From: Theobroma cacao
Lineage: Eukaryota > Streptophyta > Magnoliopsida > Malvales > Malvaceae
Direction: 5' to 3'
NCBI RefSeq assembly: GCF_000208745.1
Contig: NC_030858.1
Span: 17,853,691 to 17,917,690, forward strand
Length of the DNA stretch: 64,000 bases
The notes below the pieces were generated by a model that had not been told where the DNA came from, did not search any database, and saw only the letters and a program-made list of their open reading frames with translations. Shown in pieces: positions 11,909 to 23,186 of the stretch; within the stretch, counting starts at the first letter, position 1; each line of letters begins with the position of its first letter. A program made the translations under genes and the position numbers.

Positions 11909-13565
11909 TGATAACTCTATTTTATAGAGTTATTTGGTTATGATTTTTGGTGATTTTGTCAAAGGTCTTAAGATTTAATTAAAAAATTAGGAATTTTTAG
12001 TCATTTATTTATTTTTTTGTTAATTATATTGGGTTCAACTGTGTTAAGTTATTTTATGATGTTTTATTTTTAAGTTTAGTTATTATTTAAATTAAGTTTT
12101 ATATTTTTGTAGGCGTGCGTTGAATAGAGGGCCTATTTGGAGAAGGAGATGTATTTTAGGTGTAGACTTCAACTACATATGTGTTCGTATTTTAAGCATA
12201 TCTTTCACTGAAGAAGGAAAATTGATGTAATTCATGGACCATTGGAAAGCTAAAAAGCAGAGCTACAACTTTCATGTTTACCACTTCACCCAGTTCATCT
12301 TGAAAGTGGGTCAAAAATCATGTCAAATTTGAAGTAGTGCAACAGAATAAGGTGAGCAAGGCAAAGCCTTGGGTGCCGCAGCCTCAACCAAGCCAGCACT
12401 ATAGTGCCCCAATCCATAAAGACGCCTCAAACTTGAAGAAGCTTTGGTGCCACAACCACCAAGTGCCTAGCGTGTAGCACCCGAAGAGGAATTCTGAAAG
12501 AAAAATAAACAATGGCATTTGCAAGAGAAAGGAGTTCTCATGTCACCGGACTTCTATTCTGACACAAACATGAGCCCTATTTAATCCCTCCTTTAGAAAC
12601 ATGTAAAAAGGGAGATCTAAGAGAGAGTTTTAGCATGAATTAAGGAAGGGTTTTGTAAAGAAAAAGAGGCATGAAAGCTTGCAAAAAGGCAAGGAATTTA
12701 AAAGAGGAATTACAGATCAAAGAATTGACAAATCTTGGAGTTCTTTTCTTGATAAGTTTTCTTTATACTTTCATGTTTACTTTTAATGTTTATACTTTTT
12801 TGGATGATGTTTACATACATTTCTTAACTAAGTTTATAGTCTAGAATTGCAATTAAACCCAATGCATAATTTGAGTTTTTAATAGTCTTTCTTGCTTATG
12901 ATTGATAATGTTTGAATTGTTTATTTCAATCCTATTCTTAATACATCTTATTGTCTGATTACCAATTAGATTGATTTGGAAACCTAAACGAAACTACAAG
13001 AGGGAGTTTAAAGTAAGCCATGGATAAAATAGCATATGTTCAATATCAATTGCATGAAATGATTGATTTGATTTGCATGTAGGGTAAACATACACTTACA
13101 TGTCATATGTAGCCAAAATTAAAGTTTGTTCTTAATGAATCTTTCTTAATTTCAATTTGCATAGACATATAGTAAATTGGTTAAGATATATCTCTTTATA
13201 AGAATGTTGATGGAGGCTTATAAATAAATTACAACTCTAGGTTAACAACTCAGCCTATTTATGAAGTAAAGAGAGAATTGAAGAAATTCAGATGAAACAT
13301 TAATTGAGGGGATTTTGTGGTTCTAAACTTTAGATTAATTGATTCTAGTTATTTTTGCTCTAGTTCTTGTTCTTAGTCTTAGTTTAATTTTAGTTTTCTT
13401 TAATTTTCAGTATCTTTAAATTTAGTTGTTTGAATAAGATTAGGTTGTGTCAATTTTAGTACTTGGCAAGAATTGTAGCAGATTAAGTACAATTCTCCAT
13501 GGGAACGAACTTTACTTTCATTAAATTACTTGTCAACAATAAGTGCACTTGCGTTTAGTTCAACA
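11909..13565 (+). repeat. Athila-type 3' LTR
   Basis: About 1,657 bp. It starts TGATAACTCTATTTTATAGAG and ends near TTCAACA. It is collinear with the LTRs at 5358-6702, 41355-42991 and (minus) 36610-38018. No 5-bp duplication can be tested because the 5' end is truncated. Confidence 0.85.
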
Positions 13566-13570
13566 TAATT

Positions 13571-14413
13571 CCTACAAACATCATTCAAAAAAATTTAACC
13601 ATCAAAACTAAATAAGAAAGTATAAAGACAAGAAAAGAAAGAACTCTTTATCTTGTTTTATTGCTAGCTTCAATACCTATTTTTCTTCAGAAAAATCTTG
13701 CTTATTTGTTTCTTTTTCTCTCTCTTAAATCTCACTTTTTACATGCTTCTGAAGGACAGATTAAATAGGCTCATGTTCGTGTCAAAATAGAAGTGTGGTG
13801 GCATGAGAACTCCTTTATCTTTGCAAATGCTGCTGCTTATTTTTTTTTTTCAGAATTCATCTTCAAGTGCCATGACATTGGGCATTTGATGGCCATAGTG
13901 CTAAAGCTCCTTCAGGACTAGGGCGTCTTTATGGATCAGGGCACCACGACACCTAAGGCTTTACCTTGCTCACCTTGTTTTGTTGCACTACTTGAATTTT
14001 GACATGATTTTCGATGCCTTTCCAGGCTGAACTGGGTGAAATGATAAACATTAACATTGTAGCTCTGTCTCTTGGTTTTCTAATGGTTTAAGAATCATAT
14101 CAATTCGACTTCTTTAATGAATGATATGCTTAAAATACCAACATATGTGCAGTTGAAGTTTACACCTTGAATGTATTCCTCTTCACAAATTGTCACCATT
14201 TTCATAGTACACCTATAAAAGCAACAAACTAACTTAAATAATAACTAAACTTAAAGCAAAATATCATAAAATAACTTAATGCAATTGAACCCAATATAAT
14301 TAAATTAAACTAAATAAATGATTGAAAATAATTAATACTTAAATTAAATCTCAAGAACTTAAACAAAATTACTTAAACTTGTTACCAAATAACTTTATAA
14401 AATAGAGTTATCA
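13571..14413 (-). repeat. Inverted partial Athila LTR
   Basis: The reverse complement matches the first ~900 bases of the Athila LTR, from TGATAACTCTATTTTATAAAG (at 14413 backward) to the TTTGAATGATGTTTGTAG segment. It stands back-to-back with the 3' LTR at 11909-13565, giving an inverted repeat with arms of about 840 bp and a ~750-bp spacer. Confidence 0.85.
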
Positions 14414-14779
14414 TTTTTGTCTTCCACGCTGTCTCTAGTATCTTTTTTAGTTTCAGTTTAAAATAAAAGAGTTTTGAGTTGGATAATCAAATAAACTTCA
14501 GCTTTGATGATCATTGAAGTATTAGGGTATCCAACAAGAATATTTAAAGGATACTTTGTTTGAGAACACTCTAAAATTTTATAAATACCACCACGAACTT
14601 AATAAGAAGTGTTAGCTTTACAATTGATCCTATCTTGAAATGACAAAATCAAATTATCAAAATACAAGTGTTTAAGTGTATTGAAACACCACAAAATCCC
14701 TTAAGCATTTGCAAGAAAAATGGCTACACAATGGTACAAGTTTGGAGCTCAAAATGCCTTAAAAAATGTCTCACAGCAC

Positions 14780-15290
14780 TAAGGTATCGAGACATTTTGG
14801 GTAACTGTCAAGACCTTGAGCTTAAAATGCTTCAAAAATAGCCTAAATAAGCCCAAATGTTGAGACATTTCATGAAGGTATCAAGACATCACCTCTAAAG
14901 CCTCAAATTCTAAAAGACAAGTGCTGAAGTATTGAGACCTAGACTTGAAGTATCGAGACATCATCTCAAAAGTCCAAGATTCCATAAAGCAAATTCAAAA
15001 GAATCGAGACTTGGCTTCAAGGTGTCAAGACTTCACTTCTAGAGTTCAATTTCTAGATAGCATGTGCCACGTATCAAGACTTACCTTCAAAGTATCGAGA
15101 CATACTTTCTAGACTTGGATTTTCAGAAAGCAACATCAAATGTATTGAGACTTGGCTCCAATGTATCGAGACATGCTTCAGTTTGAGAATGCCAAAGATG
15201 AACTAGGTATCGAGATGTTTAAGAGAGGTATCAAGACCTTAGTTGAATCATGCATTAAAGTGTTAGGACTTGTGTCAAAGGTCGAGACCT
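14780..15290. repeat. Degenerate array of TATCGAGAC motifs
   Basis: About fifteen variants of GTATCGAGAC/TATCAAGAC/TATTGAGAC recur, often in pairs about 25-35 bases apart, with the pairs repeating roughly every 70-80 bases. The pattern is too regular for chance but too diverged to give one unit. Confidence 0.65.
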
Positions 15291-15376
15291 CATATCAGAC
15301 AAGCTAAAAAAAGGCATAACTAATGGCTACCTTTTCAAGCACAAGTTCCCAAATGGCTATTTTAGGATACTTATCT

Positions 15377-15384
15377 ATAAATAG
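15377..15384 (+). promoter_or_regulatory. TATA box (TATAAATA)
   Basis: TATAAATAGAGG is a near-ideal plant TATA context. It follows the TATCGAGAC array and precedes a leader-like stretch, so it is the likely core promoter of a retroelement LTR rather than of a host gene. Confidence 0.5.
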
Positions 15385-16254
15385 AGGTTTGTGGCCTATT
15401 TTCCAAGGTAGAGAACACCAAGAGCAAGATTTTCAAGCTAGAGTGAAATATCAAACTCAAAATTCCTCAAGAATCACTTGAAAATATCAAAATGTTCCTC
15501 TATTGACCTACTTGAGCTGTGAAGATCGACCTCATCATAATGAGCAGTTGATCCTAGAGGAAACAGAAAGCAAACATGGGTACTAGTTAAGGATCAACAT
15601 CCTTGGCTTGAAGTTTGATCTCAAGTTAGAAAGTAAGCAAATCACTAAAAGCTTGGAAGATTGACATTAGACAAGCCAAGCTCCATCTTAGAAGGAAGCA
15701 AAAATGAAGGAGAGCCATTGAAAGCTTAGATAATCAACCATAACACCTCCAAGCTCGATCCTTGAAGAAGAAAGAAGAAAAAATTCAAACTCTTAGGTTT
15801 AGGATTGACATCAACATTTAAAGGCTTGATCCTACAAGTGTAATTCAAGGAAACAATTCAAACCAAGATTGACACCCTCAACACCAAGCTCGATCCTTTA
15901 GTCATAGTAGACCAGCATTTAATGCTCCCAAAGGCTAGTTTCTTCACCAGATCATCCCCAATAGCTCCAAATTTTTTCAAAGCATAAAAAAGACTTCTTT
16001 AAAACATTTTAGAGGTTAGCAGAGTGGAGAAAACATCATTTGATCAAGAATCAAAGCATATGAAGAAAAAGAAGAAAAATAGAGAGAAAGCAAGCAAATT
16101 CAATTCTTCCACCAAGCTTTTAAGCTTTCTTGTGCTATAATTTCTTTGTGCCTTTATTCCCTTCTTTTGTAATCATTTTTATCACTATCATACTCTTCCA
16201 AATTTGTACTTAGCAAAATTCACCTTCTAAAGGTATCTTTGTTATTTAAAATTG

Positions 16255-16470
16255 TAAGAAAGAAAAAAGTTATACCTTAGCCTCCAAAAGGTAATGTAGA
16301 AAGGTTATGCCATATCATTGAAAAGGCATAGAGGTTATACCTTAGCCTAAGTAAAAGGTAGAGAGGTTGTGCTTGATCTTTGTGAAAAAGCATTGTGAAG
16401 GTTGTGCTTGATCTTTTGAAAAGGCATTGTAAAGATTATGCTTGAGCCTTTAAAAAGTATTCTTCATAAT
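16255..16470. repeat. Degenerate ~37-45 bp tandem repeat
   Basis: Units of the type GAGGTTGTGCTTGATCTTT ... GAAAAGGCATTGT recur about five times, with earlier units reading GGTTATACCTTAGCC. Confidence 0.7.
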
Positions 16471-16584
16471 GGATTTGAAACTCTTTAGCTTACTAAAGAA
16501 AAAGATGTAAGTACTTATGGAGAAGGCCGAACCTTTATAAATTCTTTGTGTCTTTTCTCTCTACTTTTTACTCCTTGAACTTGT

Positions 16585-16589
16585 GTATT
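16585..16589. repeat. Target-site duplication GTATT, left
   Basis: GTATT precedes the solo LTR and is repeated at 19182-19186. Confidence 0.85.
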
Positions 16590-19181
16590 TGTAAAGCCCG
16601 ACCTTATAAAATACTATTCATGACATACATGTGATGATAGCATGATTGCATGCTAGGAGAGTCCCGAAAAATTTACAAAAGTCGGTATTGTAACCTAGAG
16701 GTACAACAAAGTTTATTTAATCCTCGAACTAGATCAAATAGGAATTTTAAGGTGAGTTTAAGAGTTTCACAGTTCATGGATGACTTAAATGGTAATTTGG
16801 AGTTTGAGGTCAATTTGGAGTCGAATCAGAATTTTCACTAACTAGGGGCAAAATGGTCTTTTGCCACTTGGGGACAAAATGAGAATTTTTAGAAAAGTTT
16901 TTTGACCCCATTTGACTTATTGGAGTATATTTTGACTTTTTGAAGTATGATTTGAGGTTAGAAGTGAAAAATTTTAATTTCGGTATAATTTGGAGTATAT
17001 GGTAAAATGGGTAATTTTGCCACCTCATGGGCAAAATTGTAATTTTCCACCACCAGGATATTTTTTCAGCACATGGTCTTCCTTTGTCTTCATCTTTTAC
17101 CCTTGACTAAACATGTGGTGGAGATAAAATGTTTTAATTTTTTAAATTTAAAAACGGGGCAATGACATGATGCCATGTGTCATGCCTTTATTAATTTATT
17201 ATTTTCCTTTTTAAAAGGCACAAAATCAGCCCATCTCCCACCCCATGGCCGGCCAAACCAGCAAGAAGGGAGAGAAAACAAAAACAAAACCTAGAGAGAG
17301 AAAATCAAAGAAAAAGTGTGAATTTTCAAGGAAATTAAGTGAAAAATGTGATTTTTTTTCTATTAAGCTTGAGTTTCCTTATTCCCAAGCATTTCTCCTT
17401 TTTTTCCATGATTAAATTACATGTTTTCATGATGAAATTCAATTCTGAAAAAATGGTTAGGAGAGAGAAACTTGTTAAATTAATTTGATTTTAAGTTATG
17501 TTAGTGTTTTAAGTTAGTTTAGTATATTTAGGAATAAAACAACAAGAAAAGAATTTATTTTCCTCCATTACCATTATTGGCTGAATTTTCTAGGGGAATA
17601 TTGGCTGATGATCTTGATGTTTATTTGAGGAATTATGATGAATAATGATGAATTATGAGTCTAGAAAAATAATGGAAATTTTTGGAGCAAAAATATGAAT
17701 TTTTACCCNNNNNNNNNNNNNNNNNNNNNNNNNNNNNNNNNNNNNNNNNNNNNNNNNNNNNNNNNNNNNNNNNNNNNNNNNNNNNNNNNNNNNNNNNNNN
17801 NNNNNNNNNNNNNNNNNNNNNNNNNNNNNNNNNNNNNNNNNNNNNNNNNNNNNNNNNNNNNNNNNNNNNNNNNNNNNNNNNNNNNNNNNNNNNNNNNNNN
17901 NNNNNNNNNNNNNNNNNNNNNNNNNNNNNNNNNNNNNNNNNNNNNNNNNNNNNNNNNNNNNNNNNNNNNNNNNNNNNNNNNNNNNNNNNNNNNNNNNNNN
18001 NNNNNNNNNNNNNNNNNNNNNNNNNNNNNNNNNNNNNNNNNNNNNNNNNNNNNNNNNNNNNNNNNNNNNNNNNNNNNNNNNNNNNNNNNNNNNNNNNNNN
18101 NNNNNNNNNNNNNNNNNNNNNNNNNNNNNNNNNNNNNNNNNNNNNNNNNNNNNNNNNNNNNNNNNNNNNNNNNNNNNNNNNNNNNNNNNNNNNNNNNNNN
18201 NNNNNNNNNNNNNNNNNNNNNNNNNNNNNNNNNNNNNNNNNNNNNNNNNNNNNNNNNNNNNNNNNNNNNNNNNNNNNNNNNNNNNNNNNNNNNNNNNNNN
18301 NNNNNNNNNNNNNNNNNNNNNNNNNNNNNNNNNNNNNNNNNNNNNNNNNNNNNNNNNNNNNNNNNNNNNNNNNNNNNNNNNNNNNNNNNNNNNNNNNNNN
18401 NNNNNNNNNNNNNNNNNNNNNNNNNNNNNNNNNNNNNNNNNNNNNNNNNNNNNNNNNNNNNNNNNNNNNNNNNNNNNNNNNNNNNNNNNNNNNNNNNNNN
18501 NNNNNNNNNNNNNNNNNNNNNNNNNNNNNNNNNNNNNNNNNNNNNNNNNNNNNNNNNNNNNNNNNNNNNNNNNNNNNNNNNNNNNNNNNNNNNNNNNNNN
18601 NNNNNNNNNNNNNNNNNNNNNNNNNNNNNNNNNNNNNNNNNNNNNNNNNNNNNNNNNNNNNNNNNTCTTGTTATTGTAAATTAAATTAAATATTTTGGCT
18701 TACTGTATTTCAGTATGTATAAATTTATTTAGCTTTTACGCTATAAAAATTATTCACGTATAACTCTATAAATATTGTTTTATAAGAAAATAGAATATTT
18801 TACTTAATATTTCTTTTATTTTCTTATTATATTCAAATAACCATAATTTCGTTTTAAATGAAGATTTTAGACTTTTAAACTCATTTTGAATATGAATTGT
18901 GTGTTTTGTACTTGTATATTACGTTTTAGCCAGTTTTAAAATTTTTGAGAAAAATGACCAAAATACCCTTGTGAGACGAAAAATTAATATTTTATTTGTT
19001 TAAAGTTGGAAACAGCTTAAAATATTTTAGAACACGATATTTGACAATGGTTGCTCACAAGGGAACAAAGAAACTGATAGTAAAGCCTTGCGGGGTTTCG
19101 GGTTGACATTCCAGGCAATAAGTGTCTACCGGGACACCGCGGCGGTTGTCACTGGCTCGGGGGGAGTACCGGGTCGTGACA
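16590..19181 (+). mobile_element. Solo LTR of a Ty3/gypsy element
   Basis: It begins TGTAAAGCCCGACC and ends CCGGGTCGTGACA, with GTATT directly on both sides. It is therefore a single LTR left by recombination between the two LTRs of one element. Bases 16725-17130 are clearly similar to the 5' part of the LTR at 59043 (for example CAAATAGGAATTTTAAGGTG and GTTTCACAGTTCATGGATGA). The last ~110 bases match the end of that LTR (CCTTGCGGGGTTTCG, then GGGTCGTGACA). It is a related but distinct subfamily, since the first 130 bases differ. A 957-base run of N lies inside. Confidence 0.9.
17709..18665. other. Assembly gap (957 N)
   Basis: Unknown bases inside the solo LTR. Any apparent open frame crossing it is an artefact. 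Confidence 1.
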
Positions 19182-19186
19182 GTATT
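19182..19186. repeat. Target-site duplication GTATT, right
   Basis: Second copy of the duplication flanking the solo LTR. Confidence 0.85.
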
Positions 19187-19962
19187 TTACTTTGAAGAGT
19201 TTGAAGGTTTGTTTACAACTTGCTTATTCATTATTTTATTTATCAAATTACTTTTGGTATGTTTTAAAGTGAAAACAAATTTGAGAAACTTGAATTTAAG
19301 CTTGGCCTTATCAAAAGTTGAACTTGTGGTAATTTGATTTGTATACAAACTTGATTTGCTTACAACTTGTTTATTCTTTTCTTACTCCTCTCTCTTCACA
19401 TTTGAAGAATTTACTTTACCTTGAAGAGTTTGCAAAATTAATTTTCATATTGTTTACCCATTCTCGACACAATTCGATTGAAAAACACAAATTGAAAAAA
19501 TTGATTTTAACTTGTCTTCATTGAAAAATCTTCTAAATTGCCTCCATTGGAAATTTAATTTAAGGAAAAGAATTTTTAGAAATCCAATTCACAACCCTCT
19601 TTGATATTTTCACATTATTATTGAGTCACATTATTATTGAGCTAACATTTTTAACAAAAAAAACTTATCTAAAAAGTATATTGGCTTTCTTATCTTTTTT
19701 GCATTATTTTGTTATGGTTTTATGAGACAAGTACTTTTATGAAATGGGCCAAGAAACCAGTATTAGCTTTACCTGAGTGGGTTTGAATTATGGTGGTTAG
19801 TTTTCTTTCCTTTATGAGTGTTTTATTAGTTCAGTTGAATATTAGGTAAAAGCGGCGAGCAATATTTGTCTTGGTAGCGAATTGGAATATTTCTCACACT
19901 TCAACCAACTTGTTTGTTAAGCTAAAAAAAAAAAACTAAATGTTCAATTTGGGTTAAAACCT
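19187..19962. other. Intergenic DNA, nothing recognised
   Basis: This continues the sequence that was broken by the solo LTR. Short open frames at 19122-19524 show no domain and one starts inside the LTR, so I do not call them. An A-run sits at 19924-19935. Confidence 0.5.
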
Positions 19963-21488
19963 TTACTGCACGTTTGGTTCGTAGAATAGACAGGAATGAA
20001 ATACAATTGTTATTCTGTGAGAATAGAATAAAATTGTTATTCTGTGGGAATAGAATAGAATAATTATTACTTTGTTTGGTATTGTGAATGGAATAGAGCA
20101 GAAATTGCTATTATGACTTATTACAGTGTTTGGTTGGTAGAAATAAGATTGGAATAAGAAAAGAATAGGTGATAAAAAGACAAAAATACCTTTGACCACA
20201 TTAACAATTATTTTAAAAAAATAAATAAAATTATCCTTATTATCATTTAAATACACATTTATCCCAAAAACAATTATCCATCATAATTATATTTTCTCCC
20301 AATTACTAAAAATAATTATAATTTAATCACATATTTTTATAAATGGATAATTATTTAAAAATTTAATTTAATTATATTATATTTTATCCATCATAATCAA
20401 TTAAATTTGTGTATAGATGTTTTTTTTAGCCAATTCTTCATATATTATGAATCATTTTCAAAATATTGTTTAGAAAAAATATCAGAGAAGAAATATTTGG
20501 GAAAATAATGAAAATACTAGTAGAAATAGAAAATCATGTTTTTTGATATATTAAATAGAAAATCATATCTTTGAAATTAAAAAGATAGTCTTCCAGTTTT
20601 TTCTAAAAAAAAAAATAAGATGTGTCTTTTGATATATGAAATATAAAATCATATCTAGTTAAAATTAAATGATGGCCTTCAATTTTTTTTTCCAAAAAAA
20701 TGTAAATTATGTCATTTGATAGATTAAATACAAATTCATGTTACCTTTTAAAAAACGAAGAAAATCATTTCTTTGAACCCAGCCTTTGGTGTTGAGGAAA
20801 CAAAAATAGCAAAGAGAGAAATAACGTGTCTTTCAATTTAGATAAGCATTCCATATTTAGGAAGAAAATGACAATTTACAAGCATAACTAAAGCATATTA
20901 GCATGGAGATGCTATAAATTTACCTGGGTATACAACTCTAAAGAAACATAGTTCACACACAAAGTACACAGCTCCCTGTCTTATCAATTATAAATATATT
21001 TAGTATAACAAAGTTGTAGTGAAATTGTTTATTTTGGTAAAAAGCAGCAAACTCCATTTGGTTCATGATATATCTCCTACAAGAAAAAAAAGACAAGTGA
21101 GTCTTTGGGTATAGCACCAGGAAGTGTCAGTGGCAGTATTTTTTTGAATCAGTTTCAACAATCAGTTATTTAACTTTTGCAAAGATGCTTTGAGAATGGC
21201 ATTTAAAACAGTATTTACTTACAATACTCCAGCCTGAATAGGAAAGAAATGGATTTATAATTTACTTTAATATAGTATCACAAAACACATATAATTACTT
21301 TAATATATTAGACTTTAGGCTATAGAGAGATTAAAGTAAAAACTCATTTTATCTATATATATCAAATGATAAAACTGTTTCATTTTAATTCTTTGAACAA
21401 ACTATAATACTATCAAATACATACGAGATAAAGCTTCAGTCAAGTTCTTACCATTGGTTCTGCATAAGTAGGGTTAAGAAAGAATTTC

Positions 21489-21895
21489 TTAGGGCTTTGG
21501 AGGGCTCATGGACTCTTCATGCCCCTCTGACTCCATCCTTGTGGCCTTCAACCATAATTTGTGAAACATATCTGGAACAGGTTTCATCATGCCATTCACA
21601 TCAGCTTTCCCAAGACCTTTAGCAATAGTGGAGAACTCAAACATCACCGTCTTACCAGGATGACTAGCTGCTCACAAGATAAAAGTTTACCAGTTAAAAA
21701 AGATATTAGAAAAATATTCTATTTGTAAACAAAAGGAAATCCTTCCAAGCAGAAATGATTATTTTTGAGCATGTGTAATCTCTATATACTCTGCTACCAG
21801 AAAAACAACCTGTTATTGTAATGTTCGCATAGAATGGATCAAAAGATGCCACTTTTTCCATATGTGTACTGTCTGATGCTGGTGTAGATGCTAGT
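21489..21895 (-). pseudogene. Two terminal exons of an unrecognised plant gene inside Harbinger-like element
   Basis: Read on the minus strand, an 86-nt exon (21895-21810) begins after TTTTGTAG and ends at the donor CAG/GTTGTT. A 142-bp intron follows (21809-21668), closing with GAGCAG, and then a last exon (21667-21489) ends in TAA. The frame stays open across the splice with a phase-1 junction. It reads THMEKVASFDPFYANITIT, then ASHPGKTVMFEFSTIAKGLG, later MKPVPDMFHKLWLKATRM, and ends SPPKP. Clean frame and splice sites argue for a real gene origin. I do not recognise the family. No upstream exons are visible within the element, so this is probably a captured 3' fragment. It could instead be a whole small gene whose 5' exons I missed. 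Confidence 0.6.
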
Positions 21896-22559
21896 CTACA
21901 AAAGGAATATTATATCAATTAACATAATATGTGCAAACTCAAAAAATTTTAACTGGAGGATAAAAAGACAATAAACTACAAAGGTAAAATCAATGAAAAA
22001 AACTGCTAGTATGTTTTCACAAAGGAAACGAGTACATTGGATGATGATATGCTCTAATACAAAACAAAGACACCGGTACTACCACTACTGCTGCCATCAT
22101 AGTAACTTATAGAAAAAACCTTCCAAACTCCAACAGAAATCAAGTGCTTCAATCATTTGACATACATGTTTATTCTCTTCATATTGTGTACTAATTGAAA
22201 GTAGAGAGACTAAAGATGGTATCCTCTAGGGTATAGCAGAGAACCAACTAGACAGTTGTAGAATGGAGGGCCCTAGTGGGCAGTTAAAGGGAATATAAAG
22301 CAGGTTTTCGGGTGGGTGCCCTGATTACTGATTTTTAATCAACAAAAAAAAAATTCAAACAACAATTTTTTCCCATAAATTCCAACTACTCAGAATCAAA
22401 ATTCATGAAAATCACAACACAAAATCACAAGTAAATCAGATCTACTAATAATAAAAACCCTTAAATTAGATCTACTAACAATAATCACAAGTAATCACAA
22501 AATCACAACAATTAAATTAAAATTTTGTTGCCTGAAGGATTTGAAGCAACTACCTCGAC

Positions 22560-22835
22560 TATGGATGGCTGAGAGAAAGGGGAAGATGTGTGAGAGCGGT
22601 TGAGAGAGAGGGGCAGACCCACAGGTGAGAGCGGCTGAGAGAGAGGGGAAGACCCACTGTTGAGAACGCGGCTAAGAGAAAGGAAGAAGACCAGCTGAGA
22701 GAAGAGATGAAGCCGGGGGAAGGTCAACTGGCTGAGAGAGGAGATGAAGACAGGGGAAGGCCGGCTGACAGAGGAGATGAAGACAGGGGAAGGCCGGCTG
22801 ACAAAGGAGAGGAAGACGGTCAAAGATCGGTCGAG
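22560..22835. repeat. GA-rich minisatellite (33-bp units near 22737-22802)
   Basis: Units around GGCTGAGAGAGGGGAAGACC are degenerate on the left. At 22737 and 22770 a 33-bp unit (AGAGGAGATGAAGACAGGGG + AAGGCCGGCTGAC) repeats exactly. This is the subterminal part of the Harbinger-like element. Open frames on both strands here are repeat artefacts. Confidence 0.75.
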
Positions 22836-23186
22836 AGAAAATAGGCTTTTCAAGAGAAGAGCAGCTGAAACTGCTAAGGAAGATGGAGGAAGGAAGAAGA
22901 GAGAGAAAAAAAATTACATTTTATATGGGACAAAGTGGTGATTTTCTTAATCAGTTGAGGGTATTTTAGTTAAATTACATTTCAAACTTATTCCCCCGAT
23001 CACGGAATAGATAATACTTGAGGAAGGGACGGGTATTAGCCATTCCCATCCCAAAGCCAAATTTGAGGAATTTCTATCCCTCCGGAATACTTATTCCGTA
23101 CCTTGTTTGACAACCAAACAAGGGAAACGGAATGACATGGGAATAGATGAGGAATAGCACAGCTATTCCCCTTACCAAACGCGCTG

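Larger units (their letters stand above)
5358..13565 (+). mobile_element. Degenerate Athila-type Ty3/gypsy element, pol core deleted
   Basis: Order: truncated 5' LTR (5358-6702), Asp-type PBS (6709-6726), gag, protease, a short integrase-downstream tail, long 3' non-coding DNA, 3' LTR (11909-13565). The second Athila element at 41355-48772 has protease, RT, RNase H and integrase in sequence. Here the text passes from protease (about 9900) to the post-integrase tail (about 10140), so the enzymatic core was deleted. Nonsense codons and frameshifts break the remaining frames. A MITE-like element (7861-8794) is nested in gag. The tRNA-Asp primer site and the TTTGGGGGGAG motif near 10550 are typical of Athila relatives. 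Confidence 0.85.
14414..16584. other. Non-coding, motif-repeat-rich DNA (possible long LTR)
   Basis: No supported gene. It holds a degenerate TATCGAGAC motif array (14780-15290), a strong TATA box (15377-15384) and a second degenerate array with GGTTGTGCTTGATCTTT units (about 16255-16470). This order (repetitive upstream part, TATA, transcribed leader) is that of an LTR promoter, but I could not find matching ends. The same host DNA resumes at 19187 after a solo LTR. Confidence 0.45.
19966..23186. mobile_element. PIF/Harbinger-like non-autonomous DNA element with captured exons
   Basis: The left end CTGCACGTTTGGTT and the complement of the right end, CAGCGCGTTTGGTA, are imperfect inverted repeats. 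Each side is flanked by TTA (19963-19965 and 23187-23189). Three-base TTA duplications and a GTTTGGTT-type terminus fit PIF/Harbinger. Subterminal AATAG/CTATTCC motifs continue the inverted similarity inward for about 200 bases. No transposase or Myb-like gene is visible in 3.2 kb. Instead it carries two spliced exons on the minus strand (21489-21895) and a GA-rich minisatellite near the right end. Class assignment is by ends and duplication only. Confidence 0.75.

Noticed and set aside
17682..18689. Long open frames across the N run
   Set aside because: They consist almost wholly of unknown residues and exist only because N cannot encode a stop. The same applies to 59444-60265.
22512..22941. 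Ser/Pro-rich (minus) and Lys/Glu-rich (plus) open frames
   Set aside because: Both are translations of the GA-rich minisatellite near the end of the Harbinger-like element.
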